This document shows, one piece after another, positions 11,546 through 23,700 of a stretch of 64,000 nucleotides of DNA. Origin of the DNA: Apostichopus parvimensis (lineage: Eukaryota > Echinodermata > Holothuroidea > Aspidochirotida > Stichopodidae); contig KN888827.1 of NCBI GenBank assembly GCA_000934455.1, positions 1 to 64,000 of the forward strand, given 5' to 3'. Position numbers and translations under genes: made by a program. Under the pieces are notes generated by a model that saw only the letters and a list, made by a program, of their open reading frames with translations, searched no databases and was not told the origin of the DNA. Each line of letters begins with the position of its first letter. The first letter of the stretch is position 1.

Positions 11546-13650
11546 AGTGTCGAAAGCACCTCTACAGACTAATCTCGCCCCCCCCCCCGACCAATACCCA
11601 CAGCTCCGCCACCGAGCGGTACCATTCTTTTATACAGAGACTGATTTCGGTCTAAGAGACTTCGGACTAAGAGACTGACTTCGGTCAGCTTGCAGCTTTG
11701 ATAAGCCGATGAGGCTTCTTCGCGAGTTGCAGGAGGATATAAAATACATATTATCGTTGCCATTAAAGCAACAGTTTGCGAATGAAGAAACCCAACACAT
11801 GAGGTCGAAAAGGGAACAAAAATATATATAAAATAAATAACCTCCATGCACTGTCCCACCCCTGGTCCAACGGGGGGGGGGGTGTGAGTTAAATGCATGT
11901 GTGACTTCCGTCGTGGGCTTCAATTCGTAACGGTAAGGTTTCCTAGCAGGCGATAAACTCCCTAGCAAAGTGAACTGTTCGATGTTATAATCCACACTTA
12001 AAAAATAGATAGCTTACAAGTTTCAACTGACTGGCATGCACAGCGTTTGTACTTGTTTATTTTAGAATGCACGTGCACGATGCAAAAGAAAAGAAAACAG
12101 AAAGAAACTGTATCTCATATGAATAAGTTAAAGAGTCTGCAATAAACGAATTGTTACCATTATCAACTAATTCATTAGTCAATACGTTTTAATACCTTCA
12201 GGACTATAAAAAACAAAACAATATTAATAATAATATTTTCTTATGGTTAGCAAGGTGATAGCTGGGTACCATTATTTCTGATAGGAAAATTAAGCAGAAC
12301 AATTATGTACAAGAGAGAGTTACGTACTATAATAACATTTTATGAATTGTGTGATAAACAAATACACTATAAGTTACTTTATTAATTAATGATAATTTAA
12401 TATAATAGGCCAAAAATTTGTATCTGCTGGGAGGGTATATGAACTATAGTGTGCAAAACACTGAAACAGAGAGGAGAGGTGAATTACTCCATCACCATGT
12501 CGGGGAAATAAGAAACAAAAAGAAATAGAAAACCATTTTGGATCATTATGTCTTGTATACAATACATATGTTGTTGCAAATCATCAAAATAGTCGTAAGG
12601 GAATTTTGTTAGCCAAACTCCTCCTCTTCAACCTCACCATCCCTACCCCCCCTCCCCCCACCCTGCCCACGAAATGATAATTTTGTTTTGAGGCAACAAC
12701 TTTGATATAAATTCTTACAGCACACAACCTTCCTGGCCCCAAACGAGACTGTCCCTCTTACACCAATTATCATTAATGAAGAAGACTTTTCACCTCACGC
12801 CAACCCCAAGATGGAAAGTGAAAACTTGGCAACCTGTTTGATTTAAGAGGGTCTATTTTGAGGGCTTTAATCAGTACATATTATTCATGACGGCATTAAA
12901 CCATTGAATTGTGATGATTTTGTTATTTACATGCGATATATACACTCGCTTTCTTTAAACCCAACTGCAGGTTTGAATTATATATGATTAAAATTAAAAA
13001 TATTTGTCCATAGATCAGCTTAATAACCAATACACTGAACTCTTTACTGAATTTATTCTGTTCATCTTCAATGACATCTTTTATTCCAAAAAGCATAAAC
13101 ATATGATTTAATTCATGGTCTAACCCAGTTGACTATTTTACAGTGGTAACATCATTAACAAAAAAGCTGATATTGGAGTGGAGGGGGGGGGGGGGTAGGG
13201 GTGGGAGTAAATGAAAGCATAATATTCACAATATGAAACAAATTGAGGTGAGGGAAAGGGGGTAGGGTTATTCAAAGGGGGACCTTATGGTGAATATTTT
13301 TCTTGGAAGAATTCTCTGCACACTGCTTACATGTACTATGCAATATGCACTAGTTCACCCAGTTGAGCATAGCTGTTATGAACTATATACAATTAACATA
13401 AATTATTTGTTTGACAACCAACAAACTCGGATAATTTTCTCATTCTTAATGAAACAACAAAATTCCACACGAGCACTGTATTCATGCTCGGAAATTAATC
13501 GTGTGACTCAGAGAGACAAAGACTTGTAGTCAATTAATTGTTGTTCTGTTCGTTGAGGCGATAAATCGTGAGTACAAGTAATCGTCTTATCCATTATGAA
13601 AATAATAGGCACATTTTTTTCTGAATGAATGTTTTTATGAGGTAGCTCTG

Positions 13651-16600
13651 TCACATCCAGGGGTGCTGTTCTAGTTCATAGGGCTTTGGTTCATCCCATT
13701 GCTCTTCAATTGGTGTGCTGAATTTGGAACTTTTCTTGAAAGGATGATTGTATGTCTTCTGTTGAGTGACTCCCTATGAAGGATTAAGAATAAAATCAGA
13801 AGTTAATACAAGAAAATTTTAAAAAGGTGAAATATCTGTGATTATCCGTGGAACAGAGTAAGCAATAAACGGAATTAATTGTGTGCCCCCGAAACTAATA
13901 TGGGGGAATAAATAAAATTCACTCGGTTACTCACATGTATTTTATCTTTATGTGCACTCCAGAATGTGATCGGTTGCTCCGTCTCGACATTGTGTTCATG
14001 TTCGGGTGGTGGCAGTTCATGTACAAATCCTTCGACGTTGAAATCGTTTTGTGTCACACTGCAATAGTCTGGTTCTGGTGGTGGAGGGTCAGACTCTGCA
14101 AGTACCTCTTGACTGACTTTAGCATACAACATCTTTTCTAGTAGCTCCCTTTTAGAGCCTGTAAAAAATAAAGTCAAAACATAAAGTTACCAAATGACAC
14201 AAAAGGATTCTCCTTTGTTCACCAGTTTCTTTATAAAGACATTTTCAAATGTAGTAAAAATATGGAGTTGGTGCTATTGTGTATAAACTTGGCTAGATTC
14301 CACAGCAGTATATTTTACCACCTTGGCCTTCCATAGTAATTAAGTGCTATATTCTGTGTTATTTTGACATTATGATACATTAATTGGGATAGTGGGTGTG
14401 GGGATGGGGGGTGGGATGGGATGGGATGGGAGAAGTGGGAGAGGGAAGCAAGGTCTGCCCAATATCTTCACAGCATTGGTTGTCATCTAATTTTGGCACC
14501 CCTGAAATTGATCCAACACCTACTCCCCCCAATATTAAACCTGGGTGAGTCAGTCCCTGCTGTAACCAGAAAAATTAATAGACAGTGTCAAGTTAGAAAG
14601 TCAAGGTTAAAGGAACATAGGTCAGAAAGAAAGCACTGCTGATTTAACACTTTCAGTCAGCAAATGTAGAAGAATGAATAAACAATGGAAGTCTTAAGGA
14701 TGATGCAGAACAGATACTAGAACTTCAAAATAAACTACCACAGAGTACATTCAGTAAACATTTAAGTAGCACTCTTTAAGGTGATCAGTCTCAATAAACT
14801 ATAATACTGAACCACTGATCAGGAACTATCATAATAAACAATAAATGACAGCTCTGTTTTTGGTAAAGAAGATTAAAGGACTGTATGAGAAAAAGAAAAC
14901 ACATCGGGGCGTGACAGAAAGTGTTAGGAGATAAGCAAGATTTATATGGAGAGATAAACAGTTGGGTTCATTGAACAGAGGTTGCAAAAACAGGATGTTG
15001 GAGAAGATACAAAGTACCACTATTAATTAATAACCTAACTTTAGGGACAGGGGTTAATTTGGTGTAACCTAAAGCTCATTCTTTTCAAATTTGACAGTAA
15101 AATGTCTCCAAAAGGGGAAATGTTTTTGACAGTGGTAGAAACATGACTACTGAAGTAAGAACAAAAGTGACCATTATTTACTTTGTTAGCATGTTCTGGC
15201 CACAAAAGTGAAAGTCTGTAACTGACAGTACTCAATGATTCGAAGAAAAAAAAATCTTCAAAATGTAGCAACTTAAGTCCGCAGTAAAATGCCAAGCTGT
15301 TTTCAAATGCATTTTCATTGCAACTGTGAAAGAAGCAACTTAGACATTCTTTCTTCTAGATTATTTAGTGATTTACCCAAGATTATTTTTTATATGTACA
15401 TTATATTATTTATACTTTTTATTTAAATTAATGAAGTTTGCCATACATTTGGGGTATCATCAAATGTTAAAATTCTTCATACCAACTGTTCTAACTTTAA
15501 GTTTTCCTGGTTCACTGTATGAATGCTTGAAAGTGCTAGTTTTCTCTGGGTCTGCGCTGGGGTCTGTCGATAAAATACCGGGGTGTCCATCTTTAAATTG
15601 GAGTGTACTGTTTGGAACTTGGTCATCACCCTGTGCACCAACTTCCCGTTCAATTTTTAGGTCTTGCACTTGCCTCTGTAATAGAAAACAAAGAAAAAAG
15701 AAACTAGCATTTCATGAATTTTCTCAGTCAACCTCAAAAACTATCATAAGAAATGATAGAATAGTGATAAAATGTCTTTTATTATTTCAGTTTGGCTTAA
15801 CCTAGTTCATGGATGACATTAGGAAGAATGAGTTAGATATATGCTTTATACAGAAATATCAAACATATCAACGTTATGTTTAATTGTTGTAGATCTTTAT
15901 AGAATATTGCACAATCAGTCCAGGTACGGTGTTTTTATAACGCTTGTAAATTGATGATATGACCTTTAACCCGCGGTGAGGTTCATCAAAGGTCAGTGAA
16001 AAATTGATCCTGTATTGCATCTCAAAATGCTATGCTGAATGGGCGAATTGCTATACAAGTGCAGAGATGCATGAAAGCTTTTGTATATAGAAACATAGTA
16101 TTTTATAATAGGCAAAGTTCATTGCCTTCAAAAGTGTTATGCAAAAGGTTTAAACTTAATTATTCCTTGCTTCTATGGCCACAGATGACTTGTTTACAAT
16201 GTATTACAAATACAAAATTTGCACCAAGTTCAAATGGTGTTTTATTGTTAATATGAGGTAAAAAGAATATATTTGGGATTAAGTGTAAGAATTTTACTGT
16301 TAACAATAACAGTTAGGAATGCATTGAGGAGGCGACATTGTTATTAAAGCGTTCGAAAAAGTGGTGACAATTTGAATTAGGATACCCGCTACTACATATT
16401 ATTGTGTCTAGTAGCAGTGCAGCTAAGCTCTACATACACCACCACATGCACTAACAAGCCTATGAATTATTAAAAACAAGAAAAATGTTGTCTACATGTT
16501 TGGTTACAGTTTCATTTTTCACATTGTAGAAAGAACTGTTTAATGGGTGTGAAGACTCGTGCACAAAGAAACGTCTCATGCTGGTAACCTGACCAAGTTT

Positions 16601-17270
16601 CGTATGAGGTGTTACAGAAGTGTTAGACACCACCATCGATCTCAGAAAATACACACATAGCTTGCTACTGTCAGTAATTAGACACTAGTGTACGGTCAAT
16701 ACATACAGCTACGGTCAATACCCACAACACAGTGTATACAGCAGCGATGTCTAGATCTCAGGTCTAGATTAAAGATAACAAGGTATCACGTTTCATTACT
16801 GTCTGCATTTTGTAGCGACTAGAAGAAAACTTCACTTGCAAGCAACGGTCTTCAATTCCCTTAACAATGTTGGTACAATTTATTTTAACAATGTTACAAT
16901 TTATAGAACTGTAGACTTAATAAGTCCCCAAATTGAGAGAGAAATGTTTAGTTTACACTGATAACATTAAACTGATAAACTATACTTAGGCCTAGGCCTA
17001 TGGGCCTAGTTATATTAAACTGATAAACATTTTCTAAAATTTAAGAAGTATGATCTGACCTCAAAATTACTATTATATAGCCTAGGCCAACATTTTTTAA
17101 TGTACAGTATGTTTCGATGACAATACAAAGAGTAGGCTAGGCTAGGACTCGGATAGCTAGGGCAACAACATTCGTACAACCATTCTTACCTCTTCTACCC
17201 AATTTTCCAACAGGCAACGTCCATTTGAGTTATTGACTGTGCGGGATGGATTAAGAGTTATATTTGACAT
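13651..17270 (-). CDS. SPAG8: Sperm-associated antigen 8 homologue (ciliary microtubule inner protein)
   Basis: Minus-strand coding exons are 17190-17270 (open upstream to the acceptor at 17299), 15483-15675, 13935-14158 and 13651-13773, all GT-AG and in phase, giving 206 aa from the ATG at 17270. Landmarks shared, from memory, with vertebrate SPAG8 C-terminal region: LLENWVEER, KDGHPGILS (vertebrate HGHRGLLT), a KRELLEKML segment (vertebrate KREAMLEML), EQPITFWSAH (vertebrate EQPETFW), KKSSKFSTPI and a PYELEQHPWM end. SPAG8 is a protein of sperm and motile cilia, reported inside axonemal doublet microtubules. The first exon reads on upstream of this ATG (DYFEAAQESA) to a good acceptor, so either the upstream exon is non-coding or a further coding exon at 17.3-17.7 kb was missed. 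It lies head-to-head with CCDC112. A TTAA MITE sits in its intron (16544-16860). Confidence 0.75.
16544..16860 (-). mobile_element. TTAA-flanked MITE, copy 1 (family A)
   Basis: Flanked by TTAA at 16540-16543 and 16861-16864. It starts TGGGTGTGAAGACTC and ends GGTCTTCAATTCCC. It is homologous to copies at 38654, 42279 and 48416 (shared words CACCACCATCGAT, TTAGACACTAGTGTA, AAGATAACAAGGTATCACG, CAGACAGTAATGAAACGTG in either orientation) but lacks about 35 bp near one end. Non-autonomous, no ORF. TTAA target sites are the hallmark of piggyBac-type transposases, though the ends do not start with CCC as usual for that family. Confidence 0.85.
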
Positions 17271-17299
17271 TGCTGATTCTTGGGCAGCTTCGAAGTAAT

Positions 17300-17730
17300 C
17301 TAAAAGAACAACAATCAGTGCAAATCTTAGTTAAACTTAAGGCACCAGCAAAGTTAGGGCACTGTCTTTTTGCCTGCAAACTAAATGATGTAAAACAATC
17401 CAATTTTTAGACCTATTCAACGATCGGCTTACACAACTACGTACATCTGATAGCTGATATTACTAATACAACTTAATGCTAGATTGGCATAGTCGATTGC
17501 TGTTGCACACCACAGGCGTCTAATGTACACGGTTGCTAAGGTGCAATTCAGTTATGAAAATGTATGTTATACATGTAAAAGCTTTTGGCCGTTTAAAGAA
17601 ATTATGTAAAGGATTAAAATGTATAATTAAAGTTATTAGTTGAAATTAAGGCATTTTGTATCACGACGGAACTGATATTAAAATATTTATGATACAACTG
17701 TTTTTTCTAGAAGCGAAATAGCCTCACAAA
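17300..17730. promoter_or_regulatory. Putative bidirectional promoter of SPAG8 and CCDC112
   Basis: About 430 bp separate the first recognised exon of SPAG8 (minus) from the CCDC112 ATG (plus). At 17532-17544 lies GTTGCTAAGGTGC, whose GTTGCT arm is a perfect RFX X-box half-site and whose other arm is imperfect. RFX factors commonly control ciliary genes, so a site between two cilium-related genes is plausible. The arrangement is seen; the regulation is inference. Confidence 0.4.
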
Positions 17731-20700
17731 ATGGCGGCCTCCTGGAAAAGAGATTCTAGACATTCTTCAACTCGAAAAGTATGTCCACAACGCACATGAC
17801 GTTTGTATCCTTTCTTAAAATTAACATAAGCTATTTCCTCTCTTTAAAACTTACAAAATAATAAAACATACAAAATAATAAAACATCAGGCTAAACCCAG
17901 TATTAAGGACCTTACTATGTACAACCAAGAAGTTTAAGCGTATACTGTATAGGCTGGTATATTGCCAGTCGGCCTAGCCTAACTTGTTATGTAAACAATA
18001 ACGACTTAAGTTAAAGTAGGCTCAGTAAATTTAGCCTACCAACAGCTACATTCGGCCTGGAGTAAATTACACAAGGCCTAGGCTAGGTATCCAAATTCCT
18101 CGTTTTCATCATGAATTTTGTGAAGCTATGTTATAGCCTAAGCCTAGGCAAACACAAGCGTGGAAATTTGAGCTTTCTGGGATTTCATGTACTGTCCCCA
18201 AAATAAAAGGAAATGTCCTTGGATTTTATTGACTATCCTAGTGAATATCCCTATTTTAATATAACGTCATTTCAATTTCACCTGTTTGGCCTCCAGCTGA
18301 GTTCATTGAGATGTTTACAACTACAAATGTTAAGCTTCCTCACAACTTGAAGATAAAACAAACCAGATCATGGACTAATTTTTTTAACAGCCTTTAATAT
18401 ATTACACGTACAGTGTAGGGAATATGATACCAAACAAAACATGGGAATGGGGGGGGGGGCGAGGAAGGCCAACATCACTATCAAGTCCACAGATTTCTTG
18501 AAAAAATATGGTGACCTTAAATTAAAGCGTTGCAAAATGTTTTAAGAATTTGATCATGTAGTACAATTTTATTTACAGGTTCCAAAGACTGAAAGTGTCT
18601 CCAGTAATGGTGACAACATGACAGGCAGAAGTGATACCAAGAAGCCAGCATGGGCCACTAAAAGCCCAGAGCAAGTGAAGAAAATAGAATTACTCAGAGA
18701 AATTGATCAGCTGGAAAAACAGTATGAATTACTTTCCTTGGTTTTTTATGAATAGTATAAATGTATTTAGAAAAGCTGCACAGATATCTGTTTCTTTATC
18801 AAAAAAGTGTAGGCCTATGTATAATACATAAATCAATAGTAATTCTTGTATTTTGTTGTATGCCAATACAAAGAGGCAACATTTTGAGCAATATTTAAAA
18901 CAGAAGAAGATTACGGCTGAAAGGGAATCAAAACTTGGTGATTGTATATTTTATGAACACTTGAAATGATTTATGATTGTATAATGGTTCAGTTATCATC
19001 TTATCTGTTTGAACAACTGGTAACCCAAGAAATGCAGATGCCAAGTTACTGTTTTGTTGTTTGCATTTGAAGGATGTTAAAAAAAAAAATAGATTTTTTC
19101 TTGGAAGATGCTGTAAAGAAATATTGTAGGTTAATAATTGTAAAAGTTTTTATATTTATACAAAATGAACTTAACTTGACATATTTGTGATCTTCCTTCA
19201 GAATAAGTGCAATAGAGAGAGAGAAGGGAATCCATCTGTACGGGAAGCGTAACGACTTCAGAAAAGATTATTGTACTATGGAGGAGCAAGAGATGAAGAT
19301 GGTATCCGACAGAAAGACCGAAAGTAACCAAAATTTAGACCTTTACCCTAGCCTAGCAGACTTGTAACTGTATGTTAAGAGCTGGATGAGTATGAGTACA
19401 ACTAGACTTCCCCTTGGTATGAGTTTGAGTCGGTGTACAAGTGAAAGTGCTAAGCACCAGTACATAATATTGTGGTAGTATCTACTGTTTGACAGAACTT
19501 TATCCAATGTGCCATGAGCATGAGTGAAAGCAGAAATATAAACCAGGTGATTGACTGATTGTGTTAGAATCTGTACATGAATGCATCTGAAAGGGGGAAA
19601 AATATGATGTATGGTAGACTTTACTTTTGTGCCATTTAGCACAGAGCCAAGCTATGCACTATGCAAGCTTCATATGATTGAAGAATGTGTACAGAAAAAT
19701 CGATGTACAATAGGGCAAATAAGCATGTTGGAAAATATTGCTGGTCATACCTCACACCAAGTTCTGCCAAAAATAGAAGCATGTTTAATACAAGAGTCAT
19801 AGACAAAATTGTTATCCAATTTTCAAAAGTATTTGAGTTTAATATCTGCTAGGGTTCTAGAATAGGTCCATGAGACATTTTATTCAGGCTACTTTATTAA
19901 AATGCATTTTGTAGTCTGCCTGAGTCCAAGTGTTGGCAGAGCAATTTATTACACTTTTGTTTGCATAATCCCCATTTCCCCATGTTCAATTTTTTCTCAG
20001 AGAGCAGACTGCAGAATAATTTAACTAAACTCCGTCACCAGGTGGACAAATTCCAGTACGAATTGCAAAATGTGAAACCAACTCCTGAATGTAAGTTTAA
20101 TGCGAACTGGAATAGTTGATAGCATTCTTGTGAGACTATCTTCTACTTTTAAGCACTTGTTCTCATCTTCTGTGGCATAATACTCAGAGAGCGTAGGCTA
20201 TGTTGGATGGAAGGAGATTCATGGCCAATTGTTACAGGATTCAAGTGTGTCTTATGTGAATTCTTCTCATTCATTCTTGAAGGGATATTTCCATTGGTGG
20301 CTATTGGTGACAGATGGAAGAGAATTTTTTATTTTTACACGGCACTATTTTGTTCGTTACTCTAGGTATGGTTGTTTAAATGTAAAATATTTTACCAGGT
20401 AAAACCAAATCCTTAACTTAGGCTGATCTGTGATGTCATCATGGCAGATGTTCCTCAATAGGTTTACTTTCCTATGATAATTTATCCATAAATGCTTGCT
20501 TAGTTGCCAATGTTCTCATCATATAGAATTTCATCAATATGCAAATCTTTTGTAAGAATATTAATTATATTATTTGCCATATTGGATAATTGGTTTGAAC
20601 ATGATCAAAAAAACAAGTACATTCAAACAAAATTTTAAGATGAACCAAAAGTATTCCTTAAATACTTCCAAAGGTGTGGGGTGTACTATTCTCATCTATT

Positions 20701-23700
20701 GATAAGAAGACCCATCTAACTACTTTAATCCCTTTGATAATCGAATCAGAGACATTGTGCTGCGCCGACTTTGAAGTTAGAACAAATTTTGTAATGAGTT
20801 ATGAAGTCATTTTCTTTGGTGATTTAAGAATTAATGTAATTCTTATGTTTTGTTTTTTTCCACCTCAAAGTTCTAGAAAAACTGAAGGAGCTGATGGAAT
20901 CCATCGAGGCTTCTCTAAACGATTTTAAAGAACAGCAGAGAACAATGTGAGTAAACAGTAAGTCCACTTATAGGATTTAGATAACAATGGGTTAGAAACG
21001 TATCACCAGAGTGTCATAAAAATGTTTTCAAATCTTGTAAAGCATGTTTTTACTAAGTTTGAAAATTATGCTTGAATATCTGTACTACTCTCTTATCATA
21101 TCACCAGTCACCTCGGCTACTCTGAAATAAGATACACAAGGATTTTTTTCAATTTTACACTTCGCAGATACGAACAACTGATGCGGGAGGAACTCTCTAT
21201 CTCTCAGGAGATCGCCGAGTTGGACAAACATTTTGACCTCTGGTCTCAACTACCACCTGTCACCATCCCAGAAGATAAACCAGCCAAGAAGACCGCCGTT
21301 AAAAACGGGAAGAAGAGCATATTAGCTGATATGCCACCAGAAGTTGCTGCTTTTGAGGTAAGATTGACATATTTGTAAAATTTGCAAACTTCATGGCTAA
21401 ATGTCCGTCAACGTGCATTATATTTCAGGAATATACTAATGTATAGATGTGTCCACGGCCGGATTCCAGATTACCTTACTGATAATACAATTCTACTGAG
21501 AGATAGCCTTTTGTACAGAACTAGATCTAGTGCTCTAATAATGTTTTACTTGCTACTGTTAGATCTGGGAATGGTAATAGGTTCTTTAAATTTTCTGGAG
21601 GCAGGTCGTGGAACAGTCTTCCCCCAAATTTGAAATGCTAGCCAAATGTTAATATTTTTAAACCCAATTTGATTACTTATATATTTTGGTTAACTGTCTG
21701 ATATTTGTTTGTCTATCTTTTTACCGTTCTTTTTGTGCTTTTGGATGTTTACCGTTTTTCTACTGCATAATATTGTATATGTAGTTTGTATTGAGGGCTC
21801 ATCTAGAAAGCAGTGCTTTTGCACTGAACAGGACTACCCTCCTTAAACATGACAATAATAAAAAAAAATAATAATAATAATAATGGCTTGTCAAAGATGT
21901 AAAGCCGTGTCTAACCTAAATGAAGGTCTTTGTGATAAACTGATATTTCTTTGACATTTGTGATTTGGCTGTGAAAGTGGAGGTCTTCGGAGGTAGACTA
22001 TGACAGGATCAGAGGAGACGAGATACAGGTGGGAAAGACGAACGAGGAAAGCAATATATTGACTAGAGTAGTCGCTGTCATATAACAGAAAATTCTGACA
22101 AATCCTTCCCGATATTTGCCTATCTAGTTTTGTCAAAGTATCAGAACCTGTAAAATATTAAACGAAGTTGAAGAAAAAAAAGGAGTAACATGAAATTTTG
22201 GCTAGAACAGGATTTGATCAAGTCTGTTTACTGGAATTAAGTATTTTAGATCTTATAATGGTCGAAGGGTTTAATTCTTTCAAATTTGTTTACAAGGTTT
22301 CATCCACCAGTTTCTTCTAAGGAATTTCCTGGAGCAATCACAGTTTTAAAAAAACAGAGAAATAGTTGTCCGATAACTTTAATAGGACTGTCGGTCTCTT
22401 GTCTTCTCTCGCAGCGGTTCCTGCAGCAGACCGGCGGCCATCGAGGAGGATGGGATGAATACGACCACGGAACGTTCATGAGAATCAGAAACAAACATAA
22501 GGTAATAGACATCACGATAATGTCTATTACGACATCTATTACGACGTCTACTACGTCATCACGACATCACGATAATGACATCACAAGAAACACATTCATT
22601 CACATAATTCAATTCAACTATTACGTTCTCAAATGTACATGAAAGTCATCACAGGTGTTTGGTATGGCCACTAGTCAGAGCAAAGTTTTCTTTTTATGAA
22701 GCTATTGACCAGGGAAACATCAAGATCATGTCCTAGATATATTGGAAAAATTATGGTCACTTTAGCTATGTAGGATATCGCACCACACATTCCTTACGTT
22801 GTTTATCAGTTGCCTTCTTTATGAAAAATATGTCCCCGCACAAACTATTTCATTCAGTGTTAGGTTGTTAGAAGACTAGCTGCCTTCTCCCCTCCCCAAC
22901 CAACCCCCCCACCCCCCTTCACTACTCTTCCAAATATTCCTTGTCGTATGATTACCCTAATACTTCTGAAACTGGCATGCAAATTTGGCAAAATAAACCA
23001 AAAAAGCAACCATCATATTTTGTAAATGCCCATTCATGTTCATATTATTTATTCCAATGTGTCTTCTTTTTGGACATTAGGGTAAAGTCCTATTTATGGA
23101 TGAAGCAGCCAGCTCTTTACCAGGAAGAACTTTCACTGATGTGAAGGAACATGAAGCCTGGTACCAGGAATACACATCGTTAATGGATAAGAAGAAAGAA
23201 GCCATACAGAAATGGAGACTTGTTAAAGAGGTATGTCTACATTGATGTGATTATGAATGACGTGGCCTGCCAAAAGAAATTGGCAATTGCATGGAATTTT
23301 TACAATCTTCTAGTAGACAGAATATGATTTGTAAAAGGCAAGATTGTATCAAAAAATTAAGAGCATAAATCGTAAATGTGAATTTTGAGAGAAGATTATC
23401 CTCTAAGAAATGGTAAAAAAAAATTTGGAAAATGCTCTCTTATTTGATTGTGAAGTTATCCATTTGATAAAGAGAGTATTTCAGTTTGAGAAGTCATTTA
23501 TAATCAAGTATAATAAACTGTGTAAAGCTCTTTCCTGTTACAGGAAATGGTAGACTGGGGTAGGAGATTGGATGGGGTTTAGTAAGGGTATTTGATTGAT
23601 ATAAGTGAGATGCTCTCAGAGAGTAAAAGTTGCTGTTGTTCGAGAGTTGGCACTGTGAACATGTACTGAACTGTTATGTACAATTACATGCAGGAAACTA

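Larger units (their letters stand above)
9564..13650. other. Intergenic stretch between LMO2 and SPAG8
   Basis: It holds the presumed LMO2 promoter side, a 50-N gap, a possible transposon fragment at about 11235-11545, poly-C/poly-G runs (11578-11588, 11872-11882, 13183-13194) and AT-rich filler. Short open frames here show no family resemblance and no conserved splice pattern. Confidence 0.5.

Noticed and set aside
11569-11995. Overlapping minus-strand frames of 109 and 121 codons
   Set aside because: They contain homopolymer-derived Gly/Pro tracts and no recognisable motif. The plus-strand GATGAGGCTTCTTCGCGAG phrase hinted at a retroelement 3' end, but this could not be supported.
15368-15805. 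A 145-codon plus-strand open frame
   Set aside because: It overlaps SPAG8 exon 15483-15675 in antisense, and its hydrophobic composition reflects AT-rich intron. The minus-strand exon has splice sites and family similarity.
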